53,553 nt of DNA, from the NCBI GenBank assembly GCA_014904985.1, contig MU128909.1, positions 303,597 through 357,149 of the forward strand, in the 5' to 3' direction. The notes beneath the pieces were generated by a model. It was not told the origin of the DNA and ran no database searches. It was given only the letters and a program-made list of their open reading frames with translations. Shown in pieces: positions 30,590-41,500 of this stretch. How positions within the stretch are numbered: the stretch's first letter is position 1; each line of letters begins with the position of its first letter. Position numbers and translations under genes: made by a program. This DNA comes from Hydnum rufescens UP504. Taxonomy: Eukaryota; Basidiomycota; Agaricomycetes; Cantharellales; Hydnaceae.

Positions 30590-30853
30590 ATCTTGAACTC
30601 AAACCTGTATGAACCCGCAGAGCCAAACCCTGCGACCCAAACCCGCCCAATGAATGCCCGCCCAACGAACGCCCGGGAAACGAACGCCCGCCCCACAAAC
30701 ACCCGCCCAATGAACACCCGCCCAACGAAACTCGCCATACAAACACCACCCACCCGCCAAAACCCGACAATCCGCCAAACGAGCACAGGCCAAATGGCCT
30801 CCGCCAAACCAAACTTTCCAAACCACACACCCGCTGAAGCGGGTGTGTGGTAA
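30590..30853 (+). CDS. Exon between modules R2 and R3, Pro/Asn/Thr/Arg-rich peptide
   Basis: In phase 0 from the acceptor the exon is open for about 87 codons, starting ILNSNLYEPAEPNP and passing through NARPTNARETNARPTNTRP. It ends NHTPAEAGVW followed by TAA within the exonic hairpin's 3' flank. The beginning is homologous to the exon at 27962 on the left (ILDSNLHEPPTPNP), in the same phase. It is probably the right-hand counterpart of that exon with a terminal stop. Confidence 0.45.
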   Translation: MLNSNLYEPAEPNPATQTRPMNARPTNARETNARPTNTRPMNTRPTKLAIQTPPTRQNPTIRQTSTGQMASAKPNFPNHTPAEAGVW

Positions 30854-30960
30854 TATTAGGTACGTCTAATCCCACCGGTGCCAAAAGAGCAGCAGAAGCT
30901 GCTCTTTTGGCACCTCTGTTTTCTTTTTTTGTACTAATGTATTATTATTCGTTCTTCTAG
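30822..30960 (+). other. Hairpin module R3: exonic hairpin plus 101-nt intron
   Basis: Exonic stem ACCACACACCCGC/GCGGGTGTGTGGT (30822-30851), donor TAGGTACGT, intron 30860-30960 with a 17-bp perfect stem (30877-30893 with 30898-30914), branch TACTAAT (30932-30938) and acceptor TTCTAG. Confidence 0.9.
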
Positions 30961-31001
30961 GTCTTTTCCCTCCGCGAAGACCCACCCGACAAGGACATCA
31001 T

Positions 31002-31150
31002 GTACCATACACCTGCTTCGGTGGGTGTGTGGTACTAGTAGGTGAGTTTTTTTTTTATTACGCAGTGTACCACGACACCAAAAGAGTAGCCCTGGCTGCT
31101 CTTTTGGCGTTGCCTTCATTTTTTTCTTTACTAACATATCATTATTCTAG
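31002..31150 (+). other. Hairpin module R4: exonic hairpin with wobble pairs plus 109-nt intron
   Basis: Exonic stem 31002-31016 with 31021-31035, loop TTCG; the changed bases still pair as G-T (G-U in RNA). Donor TAGGTGAGTT, intron 31042-31150 with stem ACCAAAAGAGTAGCC/GGCTGCTCTTTTGGC, an exact TACTAAC branch site (31129-31135) and acceptor TTCTAG. Confidence 0.9.
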
Positions 31151-31547
31151 GTACATTTTACCGCGCTGTTGGAGGGATAAAATCCCACTATGTACATACC
31201 TCATCCGGGCCCAACTACCTCCTCAAACAAATCCATATTTCTGTATTTCTCGCGTATCCACACTCATTATTCCTCTGGCCATCAAATAGTATGGATTCAC
31301 ATCCCAGGATCCATGGTCCTTTATACTTTTCCTCCACCCTATATACGAGACAATTATTTGTCCGTCCTTGGCACTTCAACAGGCCATCTAAATTGTACTT
31401 ATTTCCAAGCCAGTTCAACCAGGCTAAAGCAATTCAACTTGCTTACTTTCGTCCACCTATTGTATCACTATTGGCGTATCCAAATGCCTCAAGGGTGGTA
31501 TTTGACCTTGGATTACGTAACATGACTCCCACTTTGACTCGCGGACT
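31151..31547 (+). pseudogene. Coding remnant downstream of the array, cut by element 3
   Basis: After the last array acceptor the plus strand has a frame at 31291-31560 containing PPIVSLLAYPNASRVVFDLG. The short hydrophobic-FDLG context resembles the start of fungal metallo-beta-lactamase-fold proteins, but the HxHxDH metal motif would lie downstream and is not in the window, because the LTR of element 3 begins at 31548. The similarity is weak and from memory of the family only. Confidence 0.3.
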
Positions 31548-32521
31548 TGTCACATGTTGAATAGGGGCTATTCCAATGCTCTCAAGGAGTATTTCGCGAA
31601 TATCTCCCTCATTTTTGATCGGATCGACTCAGCAAGACAGCTCCCAGAAAGCTACGATCAATACCTGTCTAACGGTACCACACACGCGTTTATCGGATGC
31701 GAACTGCATCTTCCAGGTCGATTTTACCTCATGCTCCACACAATCCTTCAGTATTTCGCGAATAACTCCATCAGTTTTGATCCGATTCGTTGGAACAACC
31801 ACCCCTGGAAAGATGCTGAAAATCCGCATCGAACGGTACCAAGGGCAAAACGAGCGGATTAGAACTCGGCCTCCTGTAATTTAGTCTCCTCATGGCTCAT
31901 TTCACTTTTACCTCCGCTTTTCTGATTACTAAAGGCAATTATGGTTCCGGCACCCTATGCCCGATGGAGGGTACATCTAGGACGACCAGTTCCACCATTC
32001 CTCAAGGGATTTGGTCCAGTAGAAGAGGAGGAATACCTTGGTTAAGCCATATTCTCCCATTCTCACTTGTTAATTGAATATCTCCTTCAGTTTTGAAGCT
32101 TTTGACTTGATTTCTTTTCCTCATTTTCGCCTTAATCCCATCTTTCCGCCGGTTACCATAGCATTTTTCTGTGATGTATATTAAGTGCAGGAGATGCGAA
32201 TTTCTATCGTCTTTCCCCCCATCCCCAGTTGAAAAGCTAGTTGAACTGCTGCTGGTGTCAGGGTAAATTCCAAAACTCCACCCCCACTAATCACACTTTT
32301 GATAGGCTCTCAAGAGGAGGACCTAGAGTGTGATTCCCTGATTTATCAACCCCTTCATTTATTGTCTGGATAGGCTCTGTCTATACAGGACAATTTCACC
32401 CGTCCAAAGACCTCCCTCCCCTCGGACCCCAACGTTCGGATTGGCCCCGTGATCCCCTCTCTTTGTCCTCGTATCCATTTCGCGGACTGTAGCTGGTTTC
32501 ATCCTCTGTTTCCCGCTTTCA
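31548..32521 (+). repeat. 5' LTR of element 3 (about 974 bp)
   Basis: Begins TGTCACATGTTG and ends CGCTTTCA. It is matched by the solo LTR at 50820-51789 (minus strand) and, over its last 430 bp, by 41981-42410. The next bases include TGGTGGTCC, a plausible primer-binding site. Confidence 0.85.
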
Positions 32522-32601
32522 AATCTGGTGGTCCTTACAGGGGGTCACAACTCTCAATCCGTATCCAAATCAATTCAATTCTTTAAGCCGTGGTCACAAA
32601 C

Positions 32602-33202
32602 ATGTCGACTACTACGTTCGCTCGCATGCCCGGACCACGTTCCAGAGACGCTCTGCGATTCAAAGGAAAAAGGATCTTATGCTTCCTCGCAGAATATGAG
32701 TTCTGCGCTACCGCGGCCCATCTTACCCCTGCCCAAACAATTCGTCAAATTACTCGTTACTGTGATACTAAATCCGAAAGGTTTATCGAGTCATTAGATG
32801 AATATTACAATGATGACTGGGAAGTTTTCAAGTCCCGTTTACTGGACTACTACCCTTCAGAAGAAGAGAAACCTTATTACTAAGGTAGATCATTTACTCA
32901 AACTCATCCGCAAGGACAGGAAGCTTTCTTCTATCGAGAAATTTGATAATTACATCTGTGAGTTCATGGTTATCGCGAGAGCGCTCAAGGATCGCAAGGC
33001 TCTATCGCAAACCAATAAGTATGACTATTTCTGGAGGGGTGTCAAACCCGTGTCGTTTCGCGAAGAAATTGGCAATGTACTAAGGAACTCCAAGCTCTGG
33101 ACGGATCTAACCAATCCTCCTCCCATGAATGAGGCCACCCAGGCTATCAAGCTCCGTCTTAAATGAGACCTATATCGCGTTCCAGATGACGACGGATCGA
33201 AC
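32602..33202 (+). pseudogene. Gag of element 3, first copy
   Basis: Start ATG 32602 (begins MSTTTFARMPGPRSRD). The frame shifts at about 32881 where this copy has TATTACTAAGG and the second copy TATTACAAGG, an extra T. It continues (KVDHLLKLIRKDRKLSSIEK, an alpha-helical capsid-like region) to a TGA at 33164-33166, where the second copy has CGA. After that TGA the same frame runs into the large gag-pol frame. So Gag and Pol would be one continuous frame in an intact element. Confidence 0.75.
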
Positions 33203-36200
33203 GTGGCCTCGGATGACGATAAGTCCTTGGACACGATGGACTCAGATGACGATTCGGGTATGGACGACTCAGATGATGAGACTAGGCGGGTTAAGAACAG
33301 GAAACTTCAGTCCAAGCTCGATAACAAGCTAAAGAAGGAAGAGAATATTACTAAACCTTCTGATATTACTAAAGCCCCAGACCAGGGCGATCCGATGAAA
33401 TCAAACATCGACGATCTTGCGGAGAAAATAGGACGTTTGACCATAGCGCTAGGCCAATTCGATCCCGATAAGGTCGCGCGTCGCACAGGCAAATTCAACG
33501 TCTCGTCAATTAAATGTTTCATGTGCGGTGAACAGGGACACTCACTTAAAGAGTGTCCTGAGACAAAGGCTTTTATCGCGAAGAAGGTGTTGAAGATCTC
33601 AAATGAGGGTCGCCTTGTACAGCTTGATGGTACCGATCTACCTCACGGGGACATCGACAACGGAGGAGTCGCGCGCATCCTTCGAGATCAGCTCGCGAAT
33701 GCTTCGAACGTAGAAATGGAACACCTACGGAGCTTTGAAATGCTGAACCAGGAATTCACCGTGTTTGGCGATTACGAGTATGAAGTCTTTCCGGCCGAAA
33801 GAAAGCAAGGGGATGGCGAAGCGAAGCGAAACGAACCATATGTGAAGGACGATCCTAAGGGAAAGAAGACGGACCGCCCAAATAGGGCGTACGTTGAGTT
33901 ACCCCAACGTCCAGTTAAACAAGCTCCACCGGTTGATAATCCGAAGGTACCCACCATTTTGAAGAGGGAGGCACGCACTACCGAACCCACACCAGCTTTG
34001 CCGAACAAGGATGTGGAGATGCGGGATGCAACCATGGATCAACCTTCGAGTCGCAAGCAAAAGGAAGTAGTTGGCAATAAGGAAGTTCCAATCATGAAAC
34101 TGAGACCTAAAACAAATCCTGCGCTAGAGGATGTAGTCGTGCGGAGTAAGCCTGACCAAGGAAAGAAACGAGCCTTGCCTGCGTACCGTTTTGCCAGCGA
34201 ACTCCAGGAGAACGTCGATATTGAGGCACTATACAAGACCCTTATGGACAAGGATGTGACGGTCAAGCTTGGCAATATTCTAGGGTCGTCGTTTGAGTTG
34301 TGCAAAAGACTCCAGGTAGCGACAAAGATGCAACACGTTCCAGTCAAACTGGAAACCGCCGGGTCTCACAATGTCGAGGCCACAGTTAACTGCTTAGAGC
34401 ATATTGCTGAAATTAAAGACGTTCCTTCGATCTTCTCTTCGGTTGATCAAAGTCCGGTCGTTCCTCCTGAGAATCCGGCCGAACTCTCCTCTGCTAAGCC
34501 TATTGAACTAAAGCCTGGTAGACCACCTAAACGGCCGCTCATTAATCGCCCACCTAAGAAACTGCAGGACCACGAAATCAACGTAGTTGCCTTCGAATCC
34601 GATGATTCCGAGAACAATTATGCTTCGGATGACAGTGGACTCAACACCGATGATCAGGCTGAACAATTCTATAGGCGACAACTTGAAAAGGAACACAACC
34701 GAGTGTTCAACGTAAGGGACTCAGACTTCTCGTTCCACCCGACCTTCCTAGCTATGGTAACGGCAAAGATCCAAGGCACGATAATGGGGCAAGCCTGCAC
34801 CATGTTAATCGATAACGGGAGCGAGTTAAATATGATGGTACAGTCAACACAAGCTAAACTAGAGCTGCCTATGGATCCGTCTGGCAAGGACTGGATCCTT
34901 TGTGGAGTCTCTGGCCACCAAGTCAATCTCGTTGGACTTTGTCGCGACATTCCAATCCAGGTCGGAGGAGTACCCCTCCCGCATAATTTCTTCATTACGT
35001 CCGATAATATCGGGCAGAAGGACATCATTCTTGGCCAACCTTGGCTATTCTCCTATTCTGCGAGGATCGAGTATGCGCACGGTGAGGGAATGAATTTACA
35101 GGTTTGGCAAGACGGAGACCGGCAAGGTCGTTCGGTCTGCGTCACTTTGCCTATCATGTTGGCGGCAAGGAATGTTTTCCCGGTTCAGTTGGCCAAGTGC
35201 CAAACCGCAGCCGTAAATTCTACCGAGGTAACCTCACCAAATCTGGACTACATACCAGAGTTCCTTTCTAGTATCACGTCAACTATATCTGGAGAGGACG
35301 TTAACTCGAAAAAGCTGGGGCCTAGTGTCAGCCCTACAGAGATACTTGCTTATGCTATGGCATCCCCTGCGGTTCGTGATGCTTTATACCGAGGATTCCA
35401 CACTCAGGACGTTATCCGCGAACACGACCTCGAACAACAATTTATCAAGACCTTCATACGGGATGGTTATTCGTACCACCAGGCAGTCGAAGGATCGGAC
35501 AACGTCACAAGGTTCATACTCGGTAATCACAAATACAAACCCGTCGGCATCAAGGTCCACCCGGTCGCATCTTACAACCCGGATTCACGGCCATTGGTCT
35601 TCAAACCACTCAAACTAGGAGACCTGCCTCCCTTGCCGACAAAACCCGTTAGATGCAACGAGCTTGAATACACGGATCGAATTACGAAGGATTGCATGTC
35701 CCTCATGCTAGGGAAGATTCCTGCCGGATTTCTATCTACAGAGGAAGTAGATCTACTCGCGTACTTAATCCTCCAATATCAAGAAGCCTTTGCATTTGAG
35801 GAACACGAGAGAGGGACGTTCAATACTGAGTATTTCCCGCCTTACGAGATGCCAACCGTACCTCACGAGCCATGGATGAAGAAGAATATCAGAATTCCTC
35901 TAGGATGGATGGACGATGTACTAAAGCTCCTACAAGAGCAATTTGACAGCGGGAAATACGAACGCTCCGCCTCTTCCTATCGTTCCGCTATCTTCGCAGT
36001 CGAGAAGAAATCCGGTCTCTTGCGTCTTGTTCACGACTTACAGCCTCTGAACGGAGTAACAATTCGCGATGCTGGATTGCCACCCAGAATCGACGAAATG
36101 ATCAACCAGTTCACAGGTCGGACATGTTACTGTATCTGCGACTTGAAAAGTGGCTATGATAGCTATTTGCTCGCCGAGAAGTCTCGGGATTTGACTACCT

Positions 36201-37294
36201 TTCACGGTTATGGCCTCGGACCGCTTAGACTTACGAGGCTACCTCAAGGCTATACGAATTCTATGCAAGTATTTTGCCGGGCAACATCACATATGATAGG
36301 ATCTATGGCACCAGACCGGGCGAACGTCTTTGTGGACGATTGTGCAGGAATGGGACCGCGCTCAGATTACAATCAAGGTACTATTCCTGACAATAAAAAC
36401 ATTTGTTTGTTCGTATTCGAGTTTGCCACGATGCTCCAAGAGCTATTGGCCCGCGTTAAAGAATCGGGAGCGACGATCGCAGGCCAGAAAACCGTTATCG
36501 TGACACCTCGATTGGCTCTTCTGGGGGCGGTAGTTTCTAAGGACGGAGCGCACGTATCCCATGAGATCAACGCTAAGTTGAGTAAATGGCCGACTTGTAA
36601 GAACTCGACAGATGTACGCGGTTTCCTTGGGACTGTGGGTGTCATCTGTCGATGGATTGAGAACTTCGCAATTATTGCGAAACCTTTGACCCTGTTGACT
36701 CGCAAGATGTCACCTAGTGAATTCAGCTGGACTCAAGATGCCCAACAGGCCATGGACAGGTTGAAATACCTAGCATCTACAGCAGTTCCTATTAGGACGA
36801 TCGATTACGACCTTGCGCGCGAGGTCACTTTGAAGTCGCAACGTTTGACGGATCTTGGTTTAGTCTCCATTGCCATGGACTCATCGCCTATCGGATGTGG
36901 TTGGATAGTTAGCCAACAGCTCAAGGATGGCGAATATCCAATAATATTTGGTTCACTCACCTTTAACAATGTAGAAAGCTGCTACTCGCAGCCAAAGCTT
37001 GAACTATATGGTGTATTTCGAGCCCTGACCGCAGAACGATATCGTCTTCATGGATTACACTTCCGTTTGATCCTGGATGTGAGTTATGTCGGGAAAATGA
37101 TTAACAATCCCGGGCTACCGAACGCAGCAATGACCAGGTGGATTGCGTACATACTTTGTTTGATTTCGAAATCCTCCATAGGAGCGCAACGAAACATCGC
37201 GGTCCAGATGGTCTCTCATGACAGAGGCAGGCGGAAGATGACTCGAGCGACTCAGCCTATGAATCAGAGACCGATGAAGGCATCAAGTTGGTAA
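33167..37294 (+). CDS. Gag-Pol polyprotein part: zinc knuckle, protease, reverse transcriptase, RNase H
   Basis: The large open frame (counted from ATG 33203, 1,363 residues) has an acidic N-terminus and a CCHC zinc knuckle at C105, C108, H113 and C118. The retropepsin-like motif LIDNGSE has its Asp at 537. The reverse transcriptase shows the first catalytic Asp at 980 (CDLKSGYD), LPQGYTNS, and the FVDD pair at 1045-1046. RNase H-like Asp1226, Glu1267 and Asp1292 follow. It copies element RNA and processes the polyprotein. The protease reads DNG where the second copy has the canonical DSG. At the C-terminus the frame leaves the true one around 37180-37290; the correct frame there has TGA at 37219. 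Frames for linker and integrase continue at 37288. Confidence 0.9.
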   Translation, partial: DLYRVPDDDGSNVASDDDKSLDTMDSDDDSGMDDSDDETRRVKNRKLQSKLDNKLKKEENITKPSDITKAPDQGDPMKSNIDDLAEKIGRLTIALGQFDPDKVARRTGKFNVSSIKCFMCGEQGHSLKECPETKAFIAKKVLKISNEGRLVQLDGTDLPHGDIDNGGVARILRDQLANASNVEMEHLRSFEMLNQEFTVFGDYEYEVFPAERKQGDGEAKRNEPYVKDDPKGKKTDRPNRAYVELPQRPVKQAPPVDNPKVPTILKREARTTEPTPALPNKDVEMRDATMDQPSSRKQKEVVGNKEVPIMKLRPKTNPALEDVVVRSKPDQGKKRALPAYRFASELQENVDIEALYKTLMDKDVTVKLGNILGSSFELCKRLQVATKMQHVPVKLETAGSHNVEATVNCLEHIAEIKDVPSIFSSVDQSPVVPPENPAELSSAKPIELKPGRPPKRPLINRPPKKLQDHEINVVAFESDDSENNYASDDSGLNTDDQAEQFYRRQLEKEHNRVFNVRDSDFSFHPTFLAMVTAKIQGTIMGQACTMLIDNGSELNMMVQSTQAKLELPMDPSGKDWILCGVSGHQVNLVGLCRDIPIQVGGVPLPHNFFITSDNIGQKDIILGQPWLFSYSARIEYAHGEGMNLQVWQDGDRQGRSVCVTLPIMLAARNVFPVQLAKCQTAAVNSTEVTSPNLDYIPEFLSSITSTISGEDVNSKKLGPSVSPTEILAYAMASPAVRDALYRGFHTQDVIREHDLEQQFIKTFIRDGYSYHQAVEGSDNVTRFILGNHKYKPVGIKVHPVASYNPDSRPLVFKPLKLGDLPPLPTKPVRCNELEYTDRITKDCMSLMLGKIPAGFLSTEEVDLLAYLILQYQEAFAFEEHERGTFNTEYFPPYEMPTVPHEPWMKKNIRIPLGWMDDVLKLLQEQFDSGKYERSASSYRSAIFAVEKKSGLLRLVHDLQPLNGVTIRDAGLPPRIDEMINQFTGRTCYCICDLKSGYDSYLLAEKSRDLTTFHGYGLGPLRLTRLPQGYTNSMQVFCRATSHMIGSMAPDRANVFVDDCAGMGPRSDYNQGTIPDNKNICLFVFEFATMLQELLARVKESGATIAGQKTVIVTPRLALLGAVVSKDGAHVSHEINAKLSKWPTCKNSTDVRGFLGTVGVICRWIENFAIIAKPLTLLTRKMSPSEFSWTQDAQQAMDRLKYLASTAVPIRTIDYDLAREVTLKSQRLTDLGLVSIAMDSSPIGCGWIVSQQLKDGEYPIIFGSLTFNNVESCYSQPKLELYGVFRALTAERYRLHGLHFRLILDVSYVGKMINNPGLPNAAMTRWIAYILCLISKSSIGAQRNIAVQMVSHDRGRRKMTRATQPMNQRPMKASSW

Positions 37295-38376
37295 AAATGC
37301 CAAAGATTAGCGTAGACGACGAAGATAATGCACAGGACTCACCCGATACTGCATTAAACCGTCAACCTGGGGAATGTAATCCACTGGAAGTCGAATGGAT
37401 GGCTCCCATTGTAATCGAGAAGGACGACCTCGAGTTAAACATGCTAGTTGGGATCTTTGAAGGCGAGGCCATCGTTCCCGATGACAAGGTTTTGTCCGAA
37501 AAGCTAGATCATAAACATAAGGTCTATGAGTACGATTCTCCGGAACATTGGGACGAATTACTCACATACCTAACGAACTTGAAGCTGCCAGAGGACCGTA
37601 AGCGGCGGGTACAGATAGCCAACCGAGCAAGGCACTTCTTTTTATTGGAAAACATGCTGTGGCGATGAAACGGGGACAAACCGCCTCTCCAGGTTGTTCT
37701 TAGTATGGATATCCGAACCAGGATTTGCAAGGATGCACATGACGAATCGGGACATCAAGGTCGCAATCCTACATTTCGCAAAATAAGGGACTCCTACTGG
37801 TGGCCGAATATGTACAATTTCGTAGCCCGGTACTGTCAGACATGCCATGAGTGTCAGATTCGATCGACGTATAGGAATAAGATACCAGTCCAACCTCAAT
37901 ATACAAAGTCGGTCCTCAGGCGGTTCGATATGGACTCCGTTAATATGCCTAAAGGCAAACATGGTTATAAGTATATAGTTGACTTGGTCGACAATCTCAC
38001 CGGTTTCCTTGAAGCAACCAAGTTAAAACATATCACATCGGACAAGGTCGCAGACTTCCTCTTCGAGGTTATGTGTCGTTACAGGTGCATTTTTCAGCTC
38101 ACAATCGATAACGGCTCCGAATTTAAAGGCGCAGTCCAGGCGCTGATGGATAAATATAAGGTTCCAGTCGTGCGGATCTCACCTTACAATCCCCAAGCAA
38201 ATGGGAAGTCCGAACGCGGCCATGCAGTTTGGATCAGCACACTCTGGAAAATACGTGGTATACGCATCTACGATTGGCCGGATTACCTAGGGTATGCTAT
38301 TTGGGCGGACCGCGTTACTGTGAAGCGAAACACGGGATACACGCCGTATTACTTACTTTATGTCAACACCCATTGA
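37201..38376 (+). pseudogene. Linker and integrase of element 3, first copy
   Basis: One frame (phase of 37201) carries GPDGLS, a TGA at 37219, an acidic linker, TGA at 37666, and then the integrase. The zinc-binding HHCC residues are H12, H17, C44 and C47 counted from Met 37705, and the catalytic triad is D77, D135 and E170 (TIDNGSEF and GKSERGH). The frame stops at 38376; the C-terminal tail (DRTFHSLDWPSVQTTEDL) follows in another frame to 38522, the break being a single-base deletion near 38362. All core catalytic residues are present. No chromodomain is seen. Confidence 0.85.
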
Positions 38377-38522
38377 TGCCGTACGACGTTAAGGATCGCA
38401 CCTTTCATTCGTTAGACTGGCCTTCAGTTCAGACGACGGAGGATCTCCTCGCTTTAAGGATTATACAGTTAAGTAAAAAGGAAGAGCTCTTGGAAGAAGC
38501 AGTTCTGGCAAACGAGAAGTAA

Positions 38523-41500
38523 TGTGGTCCTTACAGGGGTCACACTCTCAATCCGTATCAACCCAATTCAATTCTTTAAGCCGTGGTCACAACATGTCGA
38601 CTACTACGTTCGCTCGCATGCCCGGACCACGTTCCAGGGACGCTCCGCGATTCAAAGAAAAAGGATCTTACGCTTCCTCGCGGAATATGAGTTCTGCGCT
38701 ACCGGCCCATCTCACCCCTACCCAAACAATTCGTCAAATTACTCGTTACTGTGATACTAAATCCGAAGGTTTATCGAGTCGTTAGATGAATATTATAATG
38801 ATGATGGGATGCTTTCAAGTCCCGTTTACTGGACTACTACCTTCGGAAGAAGAGAAGCCTTATTACAAGGTAGATCATTTACTCAAACTCGTCCGCAAGG
38901 ACAGGAACTTTCTTCTATCGAGAAATTCGATAATTACATCCGTGAGTTCATGGTTATCGCGAGAGCGCTTGAGGATCGCAAGGCTCTATCGCAAACCGAT
39001 AAGTACGACTATTTCTGGAGGGGTGTCAAACCCGTGTGTTTCGCGAAGAAATTGGCAATGTACTAAGGAATCCAAGCTCTGGACGGATCTAACCAATCCT
39101 CTCCCATGAACGAGGCCACCCAGGCCATCAAGTGCGTCTTAAACGAGACCTATACCGCGTTCCGGATGACGATGGATCGAACGAAGCTCGGAAGACGACA
39201 GTCGGCTTGACACGACGGACTCGGACGACGATTCGAGTACGGACGATTCGACGACGAGGACTAGGAAGTCAAAAGCAAGAAGCATCAGCAAAGCTTGAAA
39301 TCAAGCAGAAGAAAGAAGAAGGTACACTAAACCTTTGGATAGTAAAGTCCAAGAGCCAGGGATCCGATGAAGTCGAACATCGACGATCTTGCGGAGAAAA
39401 TAGGCGCTGACCATAGCTCTGGCCAATTCGATCCCGATAAGGTTGCGCGTCGCCCAGGCAATTTAACGTTCGTCAATCAAGTGCTTTATGTGCGGAGAAC
39501 AATGGACACCACTTAGGAATGCCCTGAAACGAAAGCCTCATCGCGAAAAAGTTTGAAGATTTCTAACGAGGGTCGCCTCGTGCAGCTGACGCAGCGACCT
39601 GCCACGCGGTGACATCGATAACGGAGGAGTAGCCCGTATCCTGCGCGATCAGATTGCGAACGCATCGAACGTGGAAACAGAGCACTTACGAAGCTTTGAG
39701 TTGTTGAATCAAGAGTTCGCCGTGTTTGGCGATTACGATACGAAGTCTTTCCGGCTGAAAGAAAGCAGGAGGAAGTCGAACGAAGCGAAGTGAGCCGTAT
39801 GTAAAAGACGATCCTAAAGGAAAGAAAGCAGATCGCCGAACAGGGCGTACGTCGAGTTGCCCAACGCCCGGTCAGACAAGTTCCACCTACCGATAACCCA
39901 AAGGTACCCACTATCTTGAAGAAAGAGACACGCACCGCCGAGCCCGCGCAACTTTACGAACGAGGATATCGAAATGCGCGATGCGACCATGGATCAGCCT
40001 GCGAGTCGCAAACACAAGGAACGCTGACGATAAGGGATCTCCAGTGGCGAAAGCAAAGTCTAAAACAAACCCTACATTGGAAGACGTAGTCGTGCGGTCT
40101 AAAACTGAGCATAGCAAAAAAGGGCATCTCCTGCGTACCGTTTCGCCAGCGAACTCCAGGAAACGTCGATGTCGAGGCCTTGTACAAGTCCCTTATGGAG
40201 AAACAGGTTACTGTTAAATTGGGCGACGTTCTCGGATCCTCGTTCGAGCTATGCAAGAGGCTTCAGACAGCGACCAAAACGCAGCGCGTTCCAATCAAGC
40301 CGGAGATTGCCGGGTCTCATAATGTCGAGGCCATAGTCAGCTCGCTAGAACGTACCGTTGAATCTAAAGACGTAGTGCCGATTTCTTTTCCGCCTGAGCA
40401 ATCTTTGGGTCTTCCCTCTAAGGATCTGGGCGATCTATCTGACAATCTGACACCTACTGAGCCCACGGAATTCAAACCTGGTAAACCACCTAAACGGCCG
40501 CTAATCAATCGCCCGCCTAAGAAACCGCTAGATCGGAGAAATCATGTGGTTGCCTTTGAATCCGACGACTCAGAGGACAATTATACTTCGGACGATAGCG
40601 GGCTCGAACTGAAGGCCAAGCGGAACAATACTACAGGCGACAACTCGAAAAAGAACACAACCGCGTGTTCAACGTAAGAGACTCGGACTTTTCGTTTCGT
40701 CCCTCCTTCCTAGCGATGGTAACGGCAAAAATCCAGGCACGATAATGGGACAGCCTTGTACCATGCTAATTGATAGCGGTAGTGAATTGAACATGATGTC
40801 CAGTCGACACAATCAAACTGGAGCTACCTATGGATCCGTCCGGCAAGGACTGGATCCTTCGTGGGTTCGGCCACCAGGTTAATCTCGTAGGCCTTTGTCG
40901 GGACGTTCCAATCCAGGTCGGAGGAGTACCCCTCCCACATAATTTCTTCATTACGTCCGATAATATCGGTCAGAAGGACATCATCCTCGCCAACCTTGGC
41001 TATTTCCTACTCAGCAAGGATCGAGTACGCGCACGGGAAGGAATGAATCTACAGGTATGGCAAGACGGAGATCGACAAGGCCGTTCAGTCCGCGTCACCC
41101 TGCCTATCATGTCGGCGCCAAGGAACGTCTTTCCGATTCAGTTAGCCAAGCGCCGAACTGCGGCTGTCAATTCTATCGAGATAACCTCGTCAAATCAGAA
41201 CTCCATACCAGAGTTCCTCTCAAGTATCACGTCTACTATATCTGGAGGGGACGTTGACTCGAAAAAGCTGGGGCCTAGTGTCAGCCCTACAGAGATACTT
41301 GCTTACGCTATGGCATCCCCCGCGGTTCGTGATGCTTTATACCGAGGATTCCACACTCAGGACGTTATCCGCGAACGCGACCTCGAACAACAATTTATCA
41401 AGACCTTCATACGGGATGGTTATTCGTACCACCAGGCAGTCGAAGGATCGGACAACGTCACAAGATTCATATTCGGTAATCGCAAATACAAACCGTCGTA

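Noticed and set aside
27700..31150. CRISPR-like array
   Set aside because: Repeats are palindromic and spaced 100-370 bp with homologous, not unique, intervening sequence; no cas-like gene occurs.
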